A stretch of DNA of 64,000 nt from Legionella waltersii (lineage in GTDB: Bacteria > Pseudomonadota > Gammaproteobacteria > Legionellales > Legionellaceae). The position numbers and the translations under genes were made by a program. The stretch lies in contig NZ_LNZB01000056.1 of assembly GCF_001468085.1 (NCBI RefSeq), forward strand, positions 62,001-126,000, in the 5' to 3' direction. Below, piece after piece: positions 1 through 8,991 of this stretch (positions are counted from its first letter, which is position 1; each line of letters opens with the position of its first letter). Below the pieces are notes generated by a model. That model searched no databases, was not told where the DNA came from, and saw only the letters and a list, made by a program, of their open reading frames with translations.

Positions 1-72
1 AGAATGAACTGTTACAAAGCCTTTAATGCCATGTGGTCTGCCAAATCGACCAATTACTACCCAGTTAGTCAT
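1..72 (-). CDS. rimM: 16S rRNA processing protein RimM (N-terminal fragment, cut by window edge)
   Basis: Only the first 24 codons are inside the window. The reverse complement from the ATG at 72 reads MTNWVVIGRFGRPHGIKG and onward; VIGRFGRPHGIKG is the conserved start of RimM, the 30S maturation factor that binds ribosomal protein S19. It starts 11 bases after the rpsP stop, the usual ffh/rpsP/rimM/trmD/rplS order. The rest of the gene lies outside the window. Confidence 0.85.
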   Translation of the reverse strand, partial: MTNWVVIGRFGRPHGIKGFVTVHS

Positions 73-83
73 ACTCACTTGAA

Positions 84-344
84 TTAAGCAGCAGAGCTCT
101 CGGCTTTATTGTATTCTTTAATTAATGCAGCTACTCGATCAGATAAACGAGCACCTACTTTTTGCCATTGGCTTAATTTTTCCATATCCACATGTAGTCT
201 TACTTCTTGACCGCGTGCTATAGGATTAAAATACCCAATTCGCTCAATGTAATTACCATCACGACGCTTACGGCTGTCAGTTACAACCATGTGGTAAAAT
301 GGACGCTTTTTGGCGCCGCCTCTTGATAAACGTATAACGACCAT
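84..344 (-). CDS. rpsP: 30S ribosomal protein S16
   Basis: 86 aa, the normal length for bacterial S16, a 16S rRNA-binding protein of the 30S body. The N-terminus [17 protein letters not shown] followed by [19 protein letters not shown] is diagnostic. It lies between ffh and rimM on the same strand with short gaps, so it is probably co-transcribed with both. Nothing is unusual in the sequence. Confidence 0.98.
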   Translation of the reverse strand: MVVIRLSRGGAKKRPFYHMVVTDSRKRRDGNYIERIGYFNPIARGQEVRLHVDMEKLSQWQKVGARLSDRVAALIKEYNKAESSAA

Positions 345-427
345 TGTCTTCCTCTAGTTAGAGTGGTTACATAAAAATGTCGTGTATTGTACGAAAATTA
401 CATCGACATGTGAAGCAGATTTAAGAA

Positions 428-1804
428 TTATTTTAGATCATCAGGAAACATGCCCTTTAGTCCAGTCATACCACCGAGCCCACGCATCATTTTCTGCATT
501 CCACCGGGCTTGGTGAATTTTTTCATCATTTTTTGCATTTGTTCAAATTGCTTTAAAAGTCGATTTACATCTTGAATTTGTGTTCCAGAGCCTAATGCAA
601 TACGTTTTTTTCGCGAACCTACTATAATTTTGGGAATTCGGCGCTCTTTAGGAGTCATTGAGTTGATAATTGCAATGGTTTGAGCCATTGCTTTGTCATT
701 CACTTGTTGCATGGCTTGTTGAGGTAATTGACTCATTCCGGGTAGTTTAGTCATCATGCCAGAAATTCCACCCATACTATTCATTTGCAGTAATTGCAGT
801 TTAAAGTCTTCCAGATCAAAGCTTTTACCTTTTTTTAATTTTTTAGCTAGCTTTTCACTGGCTTGTTTATCTGCTTTTCGCTCAACTTCTTCAATTAAGG
901 TGAGAATATCACCCATTCCTAAAATTCTTGAGGCTATTCGCTCAGGATGAAATGGTTCGAGAGCCTCTATTTTTTCACCACTACCGATGAATTTAATAGC
1001 TTGACCAGTAATTTGGCGAACAGATAATGCAGCTCCACCTCGTGCATCACCGTCCGTTTTAGTAAGAATCACACCCGTCAGTGGGAGAGCATCATGAAAA
1101 GCTTTAGCAGTATTTGCAGCATCCTGCCCTGTCATGCTATCCACAACAAATAGGGTTTCAATTGGGCTGATTGCCTTGTGCAAACCTTTAATTTCGGTCA
1201 TCATTTCTTCATCGACATGCAGACGACCTGCAGTATCAATGATCAGAACATCCATGTACTGTTTTTTTGCACTATCTAATGCTTTTTGTGCGATAGTAAT
1301 TGGATTTTCATTGGCATCAGATTGAAAAAATGCCACGTCAACTTGCTCAGCAAGCACTTTTAATTGTTGAATAGCTGCAGGTCTATAGACGTCAACACTA
1401 GCAAGCATGACTTTTTTGTTTTCAGTCTCTTTTAAGTAACGAGCAAGCTTAGCGGTACTGGTTGTTTTACCAGAGCCTTGAAGACCCGCCATTAGAAATA
1501 TTGCTGGGGGCTGTGTTTTTAAATTAAGTTCTGAGCGTTCATCGCCCATCACATGAATTAACTCATCATGCACTATTTTTATGAATGCTTGATCTGGATC
1601 TAAGCTAGTTAGTACTTCTTGCCCAAGCGCTTTTTGTTTAACTTGTTCAATAAACTCTTTAATAACTGGCAACGCAACATCAGCTTCAATCAATGAAAGC
1701 CTTACTTCACGCAAAGCATGTTGGATGTTGTCTTCACTGATTCGACCTTGACCCCTGAGGTTTTTAAAGGTACGAGTTAAACGTTCGCTTAGATTCTCAA
1801 ACAT
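428..1804 (-). CDS. ffh: Signal recognition particle protein Ffh (SRP54)
   Basis: 458 aa, full length. Ffh binds 4.5S RNA and signal sequences of nascent inner-membrane proteins and docks with FtsY through paired GTPase domains. In order: N-terminal helical bundle (about 1-85), G domain with P-loop GLQGSGKTT near 109, DTAGR near 190 and TKTDGDARGG near 248, then a methionine-rich M domain (about 330-458) whose end is packed with Met and Lys. It is the first gene of the ffh-rpsP-rimM run. The ATG at 1804 agrees with the family start MFENLSERL. Confidence 0.98.
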   Translation of the reverse strand: MFENLSERLTRTFKNLRGQGRISEDNIQHALREVRLSLIEADVALPVIKEFIEQVKQKALGQEVLTSLDPDQAFIKIVHDELIHVMGDERSELNLKTQPPAIFLMAGLQGSGKTTSTAKLARYLKETENKKVMLASVDVYRPAAIQQLKVLAEQVDVAFFQSDANENPITIAQKALDSAKKQYMDVLIIDTAGRLHVDEEMMTEIKGLHKAISPIETLFVVDSMTGQDAANTAKAFHDALPLTGVILTKTDGDARGGAALSVRQITGQAIKFIGSGEKIEALEPFHPERIASRILGMGDILTLIEEVERKADKQASEKLAKKLKKGKSFDLEDFKLQLLQMNSMGGISGMMTKLPGMSQLPQQAMQQVNDKAMAQTIAIINSMTPKERRIPKIIVGSRKKRIALGSGTQIQDVNRLLKQFEQMQKMMKKFTKPGGMQKMMRGLGGMTGLKGMFPDDLK

Positions 1805-2104
1805 AAAAAGTACTCAAAAAAACAGCTACTATAGCATACAGAATCAAAAGTATTCTACTTCCATTACTTGGTATTATGCTCCTAGAATAGATTCCAAGAG
1901 GGTTTCATTGTTGTTTCTAGAGGAGCGGAATTAAAATGCCCTCTCTCTTTGCTGGAATACTTATGTCCAAATTTCGCGTATTTTTTACAATCAAGCAAAA
2001 ATAAGATTTTGTTACATTTACCCTGAATACTAATTTCGTTACTATTAAGGCACTTTAATGGATATCAACTTTTGATCCAAAAAAGTTAATTAACACGGAG
2101 TTGT

Positions 2105-3256
2105 ATGCAAAAAGAAAAAGTAATCATCATTATCCCTACTTATAACGAAGAGGAAAATATAGCTCAAACAATACATCAAATCTTGGAGTGTACTGATCAA
2201 GTGCAAGATTTCCAAATTGAGGTGTTGGTTTTTGATAGCAATTCAAAGGATTCTACAGCGGGTATTGTGAAATCTATAGCTGAGCATTGTTCTAGGGTGC
2301 ATTTTGCGCAAGAACCTTTTAAAACGGGATTAGGTTCTGCCTATTTACAAGCCATGAACATTGCTATGAGTACTTTAAATGCTGATATTGTCTTTGAATT
2401 TGATGCAGATGGTTCTCACCAACCTCAGTATATTGTTCCCATGTTAGAAACAATGAAAACTCATGATGTTGTTGTCGGAAGCCGCTACGTTCCTGGAGGT
2501 TCTATACCTAAGAATTGGGGCTGGCATCGTAAATTTTTATCAGTAGTTGGCAACTGGATTGCTCGTTTGGTACTGACAAGAAAATACAAAGACCTTACCT
2601 CAGGATTACGGGCTGTACGCACGAATGTTTTAAAAAAAGTCCTGCCTTCTCAATTTTTATCCAGTCAATATGCTTATAAAGTTGAACTTTTTTGGTTGTT
2701 AGTCCAATCAAAGGCCACAGTTTCCGAATATCCAATCGAGTTTATCGATAGAGAAAAGGGCAATAGTAAATTACCGAGGAATAGCATCGTTGACACTCTA
2801 CGCGTGCTGTTTCGTCTCCGACAACAAGACGTTCAACAATATGTGAAGATGTGTAGTGTTGGCTTGCTGGGCGCAATCATTCAATTTAGCTTATATAATT
2901 ATCTGCGAAGCATTCATTTTTCTGCTTTTTTTGCTAGCCAAATTGCAATCAGTGCTGCAATCGTATCGAATTTTACCCTGAATAATGCATTCACTTTCCA
3001 AGAGAAGCTTCTATTTAAATGGACTAAGCCTTATTTTTTAATACGGTTATTTCAATTTATTGTTTACTCTGTTGCAATGATTTTTCTGCAGAGCTCCTTT
3101 GTCCATATGGCTGTAGAATTCATGGGTTCTGGAGTTTTAAAAGAGAATTTAATGGTTGCTGTTGGGATTGGAATAGGGTCCATTATCAATTACTTATTTT
3201 ATTCGAATGTGATATGGTCTAAGCAACTGCCAGATCAGCCATTAGAACAGCGGTAG
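2105..3256 (+). CDS. Family 2 glycosyltransferase fused to a GtrA-like membrane domain
   Basis: 383 aa. The N-terminal part (about 1-235) is a GT2 domain of the dolichyl/undecaprenyl-phosphate mannosyltransferase (DPM1) type: nucleotide-sugar fold start IIIPTYNEEENI, acidic metal site FDADGSHQ near 99 and VGSRYVPGG near 121. The C-terminal part (about 245-375) has four hydrophobic helices like GtrA flippase-like proteins. The likely role is to load a sugar onto a polyprenyl phosphate and help present it across the inner membrane. The next gene, convergent and overlapping by 22 bases, looks like a polyprenyl-phosphosugar-using transferase, so the two may work together. The RBS CGGAG precedes the ATG. 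The sugar and acceptor cannot be told from sequence. Confidence 0.85.
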   Translation: MQKEKVIIIIPTYNEEENIAQTIHQILECTDQVQDFQIEVLVFDSNSKDSTAGIVKSIAEHCSRVHFAQEPFKTGLGSAYLQAMNIAMSTLNADIVFEFDADGSHQPQYIVPMLETMKTHDVVVGSRYVPGGSIPKNWGWHRKFLSVVGNWIARLVLTRKYKDLTSGLRAVRTNVLKKVLPSQFLSSQYAYKVELFWLLVQSKATVSEYPIEFIDREKGNSKLPRNSIVDTLRVLFRLRQQDVQQYVKMCSVGLLGAIIQFSLYNYLRSIHFSAFFASQIAISAAIVSNFTLNNAFTFQEKLLFKWTKPYFLIRLFQFIVYSVAMIFLQSSFVHMAVEFMGSGVLKENLMVAVGIGIGSIINYLFYSNVIWSKQLPDQPLEQR

Positions 3257-4656
3257 GCATGTAAAGGCGCCCTGATTAGTATTGGTTGACACTGTTTAAA
3301 ATAGTTTTTCATACAAGTGCTTCTGTCGTAAGCATCAATGTATAAAACCTCAGATATTTCTCCTCTTTGAATGGATTTGAGCAAATGTTGGCTCCATAAT
3401 TTATACTGATTTTGTTCGGAGCCACAATCAATCGTATAAATTTCAGGTTTATCCTTTAGAAAAAACAACATTCTGGCTTCAAACCATCCCGGTGTGATTA
3501 TCGTTCGAGGGAGTAGTGTATGCTCTTGGTTGAATTGCTGCAAAGCGCGGTAATGTGCCATTTTTTTTCCGTGAAAGAGATCAAAATAGACAGTATTGGA
3601 TAATAAAATTCCCACGCTACTTACTGCGTAACCTATGATTAGGAAATGGAATAATTTTTTAATTTTGAGCTCTTGGTAACAAAATCCCCCTAAAATTGAA
3701 CTGGTAATTAAAAATTGAGTTAACCAATAGTACCGAATGGCAGTGTCGCTGGATTTGAAGAGAAAGAAAATAAGATAGGTCATTGATACAACGAAACAAA
3801 ACTGCAAAGCGTATGATTTTCGATCTTTATCTAGGCGGAAATAAAACCATAAAGGCATTACCATAAAATTTAGAATAGGCAGAAAAACACTGACTATGGA
3901 TTTGAGTACATTTATTATCCCTGATTGGGAATTAACCAATTGATGAGCCTTTAATTGATAGATAAACGATTGCCAATCATGGAGATAATTCCAATAAATG
4001 ACTGGAATGAAAAGCACAAAAGCAATAAATATGGCTAAATAGAAATGGATTGATTTGAACAAGACTCGGTAGGGTGATCCCATCAGAAATAACATAATAC
4101 CAAGCACTAGAACAACTCCAGTGTATTTTGATAATAGCATCAGTCCTATGCAAACACCGACAGCATATAAGGATGTTACCCTGTTTGTTTTGATGTATTT
4201 ACAAACATAATAAACTGTCATGGCCCAAAATAAGGTCAAGGGTGTGTCATAGGTGGTTTGATTTAATAGATCCAAGGTAATCAGAGGAGCAAATAGCCAT
4301 AGTAAAACAGCAATATAGCTCGCTTCTTTGCTCATTAGGAGTTGGGCTGTTTTGAAGATAAATAAGCAAGTAAATCCCACTACAATAATGCCAACAAGGC
4401 TAAGAGCAAACAATGAGTCTCCAAATAGCCAAGTGGATACCTTAATAAAGTAGGCGATCATTGGTGAGCCATCATAGTAAGATAAATCCAAATGGCGACT
4501 CCAGTCCCAATAATAATAGGTATCGAATGCAAGTAAATGTATAGGGGCTATTATCAGGGCTATTAAAAAATAAAGGACGATGTACAAGTGAAAAGGTAAT
4601 ATTTTACTGGCTGGGAGTGATTCTAAAACTTCAATCGACCTTATTCCGTCTGGCAC
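3235..4656 (-). CDS. GT39/ArnT-like integral membrane glycosyltransferase
   Basis: 473 aa with about ten to twelve hydrophobic segments. An early periplasmic-loop motif, DTYYYWDWSRHLDLSYYDGSP at residues 45-65, holds the acidic residues typical of the PMT/ArnT clan (GT39/GT83), which move sugar from a polyprenyl phosphate to lipid A, protein or glycan outside the inner membrane. Its 3' end overlaps the convergent GT2-GtrA gene, a plausible donor-synthesis partner. The start is a GTG at 4656; no strong Shine-Dalgarno sequence is visible. The exact substrate is unknown. Confidence 0.8.
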   Translation of the reverse strand: MPDGIRSIEVLESLPASKILPFHLYIVLYFLIALIIAPIHLLAFDTYYYWDWSRHLDLSYYDGSPMIAYFIKVSTWLFGDSLFALSLVGIIVVGFTCLFIFKTAQLLMSKEASYIAVLLWLFAPLITLDLLNQTTYDTPLTLFWAMTVYYVCKYIKTNRVTSLYAVGVCIGLMLLSKYTGVVLVLGIMLFLMGSPYRVLFKSIHFYLAIFIAFVLFIPVIYWNYLHDWQSFIYQLKAHQLVNSQSGIINVLKSIVSVFLPILNFMVMPLWFYFRLDKDRKSYALQFCFVVSMTYLIFFLFKSSDTAIRYYWLTQFLITSSILGGFCYQELKIKKLFHFLIIGYAVSSVGILLSNTVYFDLFHGKKMAHYRALQQFNQEHTLLPRTIITPGWFEARMLFFLKDKPEIYTIDCGSEQNQYKLWSQHLLKSIQRGEISEVLYIDAYDRSTCMKNYFKQCQPILIRAPLHAYRCSNG

Positions 4657-4676
4657 TTCGCTAACCCTATTTTTAT

Positions 4677-4801
4677 CAGGACTTACGAAAAACGCGCGAT
4701 CTCTTCGTTAACAATAACTGTCAATTCAGTCACTAGGTACCTCTACACTTCTTCTTTGACTTTGATTGTTGTCTCGACCTTGGGGTTTTTCGTAAGTCCT
4801 G
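4677..4801. mobile_element. 125-bp MITE-like element with perfect 16-bp terminal inverted repeats
   Basis: Positions 4677-4692 (CAGGACTTACGAAAAA) and 4786-4801 are exact inverted complements and bracket 93 bases with no gene. The size, the terminal repeats and the intergenic site fit a miniature inverted-repeat element or the two fused ends of an insertion sequence. A shorter relative of one end (CAGGACTTAC) occurs near 15019. No clear target duplication was found. Confidence 0.55.
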
Positions 4802-4948
4802 TCTATGAATCTTCGATGAATGGATTTGTAGATAACTATACCGATTTATTGAGAGCATATCCAGAAGGAAGAGCGTCTAATTGATCTCGACTATTGCTAT
4901 TAATTCAATTTATACTCAATTGACTAAGGATAGTACGAGGCTTTATCA

Positions 4949-6436
4949 ATGGAATTTGTGTATATTTTTTTCATTCTTACGCTTGCTTTTGTGGCTTTAT
5001 GTGTTCTCTATAAATTAAAACCTAAACCATTAGATCCTGATTCTCTGACTCATGAAGAAATTAAAAAAGTGCGATCTAAATTCAACCATCCCGATGTGGA
5101 TGGCGTTTGTTATGGATTTACCTTAAATTGGGCTCAAGACGTAGCTCAAGGGAACGAGGAACAATTTTATCAAAAGCTAAGTGCTATGAGGTTACATCGA
5201 GCTGATTTACCCAGCGCTCTAAAAGGCATAGGGTATAAAGAAGCATCAAATCAGGAATTAACTTCAGAAGAAGAGGTTACTAAAACTCTACCAGATCTGT
5301 TTGAAAAAATTTCAATTGCTCAAGATCCGGATGATTACAGAGAAAAATATGGCGCATTAATCAGGCAGCCAGATATCAGCACTATATTAAGTAAAATAAA
5401 TACGGAGTCCACACCGGCAAAACATGTATTTTACAAAACTCATACCTTCGCAAATAAATCAGAAGCCATCAAGTATTTTGATTTTCTAAGAAGTTTAGGT
5501 TTGAAAGAGCATGTGGCTGTAGTTATTAGCACAGCAGACCATGCTATGGGATTTAAGAGATTAGGCGACCAATGGCTTTTTATTGATATCAACAAGCTCT
5601 ATAAGCAAAATAAAGAGATACCTTACTTTAAAGTATCTGCGAGTGAGCTGGTTGATATTTTGTACGACAGTAGTTTTGATGACAATATTCAAAGTCGACT
5701 CACAGTGAATACTGACTTTATTTCAGCACAAGATGAGCCTTATTTGCTTGCTGGATTAAAAAATGCGTTCCCAGTATTTCCTCTCGGTTCAAAAATTTCT
5801 TATAAAGACAAAATAGACCTGTTTAAATTAGCTGCAATTCAGGGAGACATGGTTACGGTAAAAAAATGCCTTAATGCTGGACTGTCCGTTTTTTCTAAAA
5901 AACCACTGGATGATAACTCCCCAATTCTGAAAGCAATTGACCAAGGAAGGCGCGACGTATTTGCTGCAATGATTCGTTCATCACCTAATCGCCTTAATCA
6001 AAAGCGTAAAAGCGATGGAGCAACATTGTTGCATTTGGCCTGTAAAAAAGGGGGGAATGGAATCGTTGAAGAATTAGTGCAATTTAAGCGCTTAAATGTC
6101 GATGCCCAGGATTTCAATGGGATGACTCCTTTGATGTATGCTTGTAGATTATCGATCTATACGAACGATGCTCAATTAATCCAGCTGATGTTAGACAGAG
6201 GCGCTTCTTTAACAATAAAAGATAAAAAAGGACTGACTGCACTGGATCATGCACAAGAGACGGGACATAAGATTGCTGAAGGTTTGTTGGTTGAGAAATT
6301 GAACGAACATAAAACGCACGATCTTGGGGAGCGAGGGAAACATACTTCAGGTAGGCATTTCACCTTTTTTAATGCAAAGATCAACGAGCAGAGTATTCCC
6401 TCATCACCGCTCAATGCAGGGCCTGCCAATAGTTAA
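4949..6436 (+). CDS. Ankyrin-repeat protein with YopT-like cysteine-protease signature; candidate Dot/Icm effector
   Basis: 495 aa. A hydrophobic segment at residues 2-21 is followed by a domain with Cys54 in DGVCYGFTLNWA, His198 in STADHAMGF and Asp213 in LFIDIN. The order and spacing (Cys to His 144, His to Asp 15) resemble the C58/YopT papain-like family. Residues about 288-440 hold ankyrin repeats (AAIQGDMVTVKKCLNAG, GATLLHLACKKGG, GMTPLMYACR, KGLTALDHAQETG). In L. pneumophila this chromosomal position carries Ank/LegA effectors, and LegA7 has been described as having a cysteine-protease-like fold; the equivalence is my inference. Translocation is likely but not shown by sequence. GAGG lies 7 bases before the ATG. 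Confidence 0.8.
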   Translation: MEFVYIFFILTLAFVALCVLYKLKPKPLDPDSLTHEEIKKVRSKFNHPDVDGVCYGFTLNWAQDVAQGNEEQFYQKLSAMRLHRADLPSALKGIGYKEASNQELTSEEEVTKTLPDLFEKISIAQDPDDYREKYGALIRQPDISTILSKINTESTPAKHVFYKTHTFANKSEAIKYFDFLRSLGLKEHVAVVISTADHAMGFKRLGDQWLFIDINKLYKQNKEIPYFKVSASELVDILYDSSFDDNIQSRLTVNTDFISAQDEPYLLAGLKNAFPVFPLGSKISYKDKIDLFKLAAIQGDMVTVKKCLNAGLSVFSKKPLDDNSPILKAIDQGRRDVFAAMIRSSPNRLNQKRKSDGATLLHLACKKGGNGIVEELVQFKRLNVDAQDFNGMTPLMYACRLSIYTNDAQLIQLMLDRGASLTIKDKKGLTALDHAQETGHKIAEGLLVEKLNEHKTHDLGERGKHTSGRHFTFFNAKINEQSIPSSPLNAGPANS

Positions 6437-6468
6437 TTTGGGTTCATAAAACGGTTAATTATCACATT

Positions 6469-6499
6469 AATATGGTTTTCAAAGATTGAAAACCATATT
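6469..6499. repeat. Perfect 14-bp inverted repeat (hairpin) between the ankyrin gene and the APC transporter gene
   Basis: AATATGGTTTTCAA (6469-6482) and its exact complement (6486-6499) are separated by 3 bases. It begins 32 bases after the ankyrin gene stop. There is no T-tract after either arm, so it is not a classical intrinsic terminator; it could act as an RNA stabiliser, a weak bidirectional terminator or an operator. Confidence 0.6.
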
Positions 6500-6625
6500 A
6501 TGCTTGGCACAATATGTAAGAATAAGTGATTTTTGTTTAAAATTTGGGCTATTATTAAGCTTTTCTTAAGTTTATTTTATTATAATAGTCATTTAGCTCC
6601 CATTAGTTCTCACTCAAGGAATACG

Positions 6626-8029
6626 ATGAGCAATAGAAAGCATTCATTAACTGTCTTTAGTTTGACGATGATTACTGTAGGATCTGTGGACAGTATACGT
6701 AATTTGCCAGCAACGGCCTTGTTTGGAAGCCAGCTCATTTTTTATTTCATCCTTGGTGCATTGTTTTTTCTTATTCCGACTGCATTAGTATCTGCTGAAT
6801 TAGCTTCAGGATGGGCTAAGCAAGGTGGTGTATATGTTTGGGTTAAAGAAGCATTTGGGAAAAAAACAGGTTTCTTAGCCATTTGGTTGCAATGGATTGA
6901 AAACGTGATTTGGTATCCTACTATCCTTTCTTTTGTTGCAGGAACTATAGGGTACTTAATCAATCCCAGTTTGACCTCAAATCCTTATTTCTTATGGTTT
7001 GTTATTGTCACCTGCTTTTGGGGGGCAACGATTATTAATTTGCGAGGTATGAAATCATCAGCCAAGTTCAGCAATCTATGTTCATTAGCAGGACTTTTAT
7101 TGCCTATGTCACTAATTATTGGTCTAGGCGCTGCTTGGATATTCCAAGGAAATCCATTGCAGATTCAATTTAATGCTTCAAGTATCGTTCCCCATCTCTC
7201 TGATAAAGGCATGTGGGTCTCCTTAACAGCGATTATCTTATCATTTTGCGGTATTGAAATTGCGACTGTGCATGCAAATGATGTGAAAAATCCCCAGCAT
7301 GCTTTTCCTAAAGTCTTGGTGTATTCAGTAGGGATAATATTAAGTACTTTAATCCTAGGCTCTTTAGCTATAGCAGTGGTATTGCCTCAAAAAGACATCA
7401 ACTTAGTAGCAGGTATCATGCAAGCATTTTCAGCATTCTTTACTTCCTATAATATGGGATGGATGATGCCGGTTGTCGCAGTTATGTTGGTTCTTGGTGG
7501 TTTAGGTGGCGTTAGTAACTGGATTATTGCTCCGACTAAAGGTTTATTGGTAGCCGCTGAAGAAGGTAATTTACCTGAAATCTTCAGTCGCACTAATGCT
7601 AAAGAAGCTCCCGCAGCGATGTTATACACGCAAGCAACAATAGTAACCGTATTGTCAGGATTGTTTTTATTTATGCCTTCAGTGAATGGCTCATATTGGT
7701 TATTAACAGCATTGGCAGCTCAATTGTATATGCTTATGTATTTCATTATGTTTTTAGCGGCTATTAAGTTGCGCTTAAGCCAACCCAATCAGCCTAGACC
7801 ATTTGCAATTCCAGGAGGCCTATTTGGAATGTGTTTTGTGGCAGGGATTGGAATTATTGGCGTATTGACTACTTTAGCAGTCAGTTTTATTCCGCCAGAG
7901 GGAATTAATGTTGGTAGTACAATGCGTTATGAGTTGACCTTGGTGATTGGCTTGATTTTAATGTGTGCCCCTCCCTTTGTGAGCAATTGGCTGCAGCCGA
8001 AAGATGCTGATCTTGAGCCAGCGGTTTAA
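6626..8029 (+). CDS. APC-superfamily amino acid permease (GadC/YjeM-like)
   Basis: 467 aa from the ATG at 6626, chosen over an upstream in-frame start at 6533 because CAAGGA lies just before it and the family begins close to the first helix. Twelve hydrophobic segments are expected. The first helix region ITVGSVDSIRNLPATALFG and the following ELASGWAKQGGVYVWV match the glutamate/GABA-antiporter-like branch of APC transporters. It imports or exchanges an amino acid at the inner membrane; the substrate is unknown. Amino acids are a main carbon source for Legionella, which fits, but the sequence alone does not show the substrate. Confidence 0.88.
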   Translation: MSNRKHSLTVFSLTMITVGSVDSIRNLPATALFGSQLIFYFILGALFFLIPTALVSAELASGWAKQGGVYVWVKEAFGKKTGFLAIWLQWIENVIWYPTILSFVAGTIGYLINPSLTSNPYFLWFVIVTCFWGATIINLRGMKSSAKFSNLCSLAGLLLPMSLIIGLGAAWIFQGNPLQIQFNASSIVPHLSDKGMWVSLTAIILSFCGIEIATVHANDVKNPQHAFPKVLVYSVGIILSTLILGSLAIAVVLPQKDINLVAGIMQAFSAFFTSYNMGWMMPVVAVMLVLGGLGGVSNWIIAPTKGLLVAAEEGNLPEIFSRTNAKEAPAAMLYTQATIVTVLSGLFLFMPSVNGSYWLLTALAAQLYMLMYFIMFLAAIKLRLSQPNQPRPFAIPGGLFGMCFVAGIGIIGVLTTLAVSFIPPEGINVGSTMRYELTLVIGLILMCAPPFVSNWLQPKDADLEPAV

Positions 8030-8070
8030 TCCAAAAATTGAGTTTCATGCGAATTAGCTCAGGTTAGAAG

Positions 8071-8601
8071 ATGAGAGAGATTGATCAAGTTCTTGATGAA
8101 TTAAGTTCACGCTTACCAGAGCTAGAATGGAAGCTCAATAAATTGAAATCTGGGATCACTACTCAACATTTACCTCGAGGGTTATTTTCTATAGGTAGAG
8201 AGTTCACAGGAAAAGCCTGTATCGATGAAATTAGAACAGATATTCATTCACTCCAAACACGTAAGAGCGATCAAGGTTCCTATTTTTTAGCTGAACGCAT
8301 CAAACAAAAAATTAATGTATTAGTCCTTCTATGTCAGATTCATCATGATCATAAAAAACAGGAGGAGGTCAATTCATTCAAATTACAGGCTCTCAGCACC
8401 AGAAGGCAATGGATTGAATCTATGGAGCTTGAAATTCAAAGTTTAGAAATACAATACAAAGCCATGTTAAAGACATTGGGTCAAAAGAAAGAGGAAAAAA
8501 ACTCCCTTGCTATTTTACCTTTAAAGGCAGAACTGGGAGAGCTTGAAAAAAAGTTAACGTTAGCAAGAGAAACGCTTAACCGGGCTTTAATTATGATGTA
8601 A
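8071..8601 (+). CDS. priC: PriC-like primosomal replication protein
   Basis: 176 aa, nearly all helical and rich in Glu, Lys and Leu, close to the 175 aa of E. coli PriC. The stretch RGLFS ... GKACIDEIRTDIHSL ... YFLAERIKQKINVL lines up by eye with the PriC pattern HLF ... LQACLDE ... WLAEHL. PriC helps restart stalled forks by loading DnaB on SSB-coated DNA. The fit is by pattern, not by a profile search; a generic coiled-coil protein is the alternative. It lies 41 bases after the permease gene. Confidence 0.6.
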   Translation: MREIDQVLDELSSRLPELEWKLNKLKSGITTQHLPRGLFSIGREFTGKACIDEIRTDIHSLQTRKSDQGSYFLAERIKQKINVLVLLCQIHHDHKKQEEVNSFKLQALSTRRQWIESMELEIQSLEIQYKAMLKTLGQKKEEKNSLAILPLKAELGELEKKLTLARETLNRALIMM

Positions 8602-8645
8602 ATTAAGACCAGATAACATTTAATAAAAATAAAGGAGTTAATTTC

Positions 8646-8987
8646 ATGTCAGATAAATTTACCCATATTACTAAGGACATTAGTACTCAATTAGCAAAGA
8701 TCCGCAAAGAAATGCCCGAGGTGATGGCCGGTTTTTCAGCTTTGTCACAAGCAGCTACAAAAGATGGTGCTTTGAATAAAAAGACCAAAGAGTTAATCGC
8801 TATGGCATTAGCAGTATCAAAACAATGTCCTGGTTGTATAGGCTTTCACTCGCAAGCGCTAGTCAAGTTGCAAACCACCAGGGAAGAGCTGCTCGAGACT
8901 CTAAGTATGGCAGTATACATGGGGGGCGGTCCATCTTTAATGTATGCTGCTGAAGCATTAGAGGCATTTGAGGAGTTTAGTCAGTAA
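8646..8987 (+). CDS. Carboxymuconolactone decarboxylase/AhpD-like family protein
   Basis: 113 aa, a typical length. It holds the AhpD-type CxxC-xxxH motif in QCPGCIGFHSQA, with the family frame ELIAMALAVSKQC before it and ALVKLQTTREELLETLSMAVYMGGGP after. Members with CxxC are thiol peroxidase-like or disulfide-active proteins of the antioxidant defence. AAAGGAG precedes the ATG. It converges with the downstream lipoprotein gene, 4 bases away. Confidence 0.92.
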   Translation: MSDKFTHITKDISTQLAKIRKEMPEVMAGFSALSQAATKDGALNKKTKELIAMALAVSKQCPGCIGFHSQALVKLQTTREELLETLSMAVYMGGGPSLMYAAEALEAFEEFSQ

Positions 8988-8991
8988 TTTC

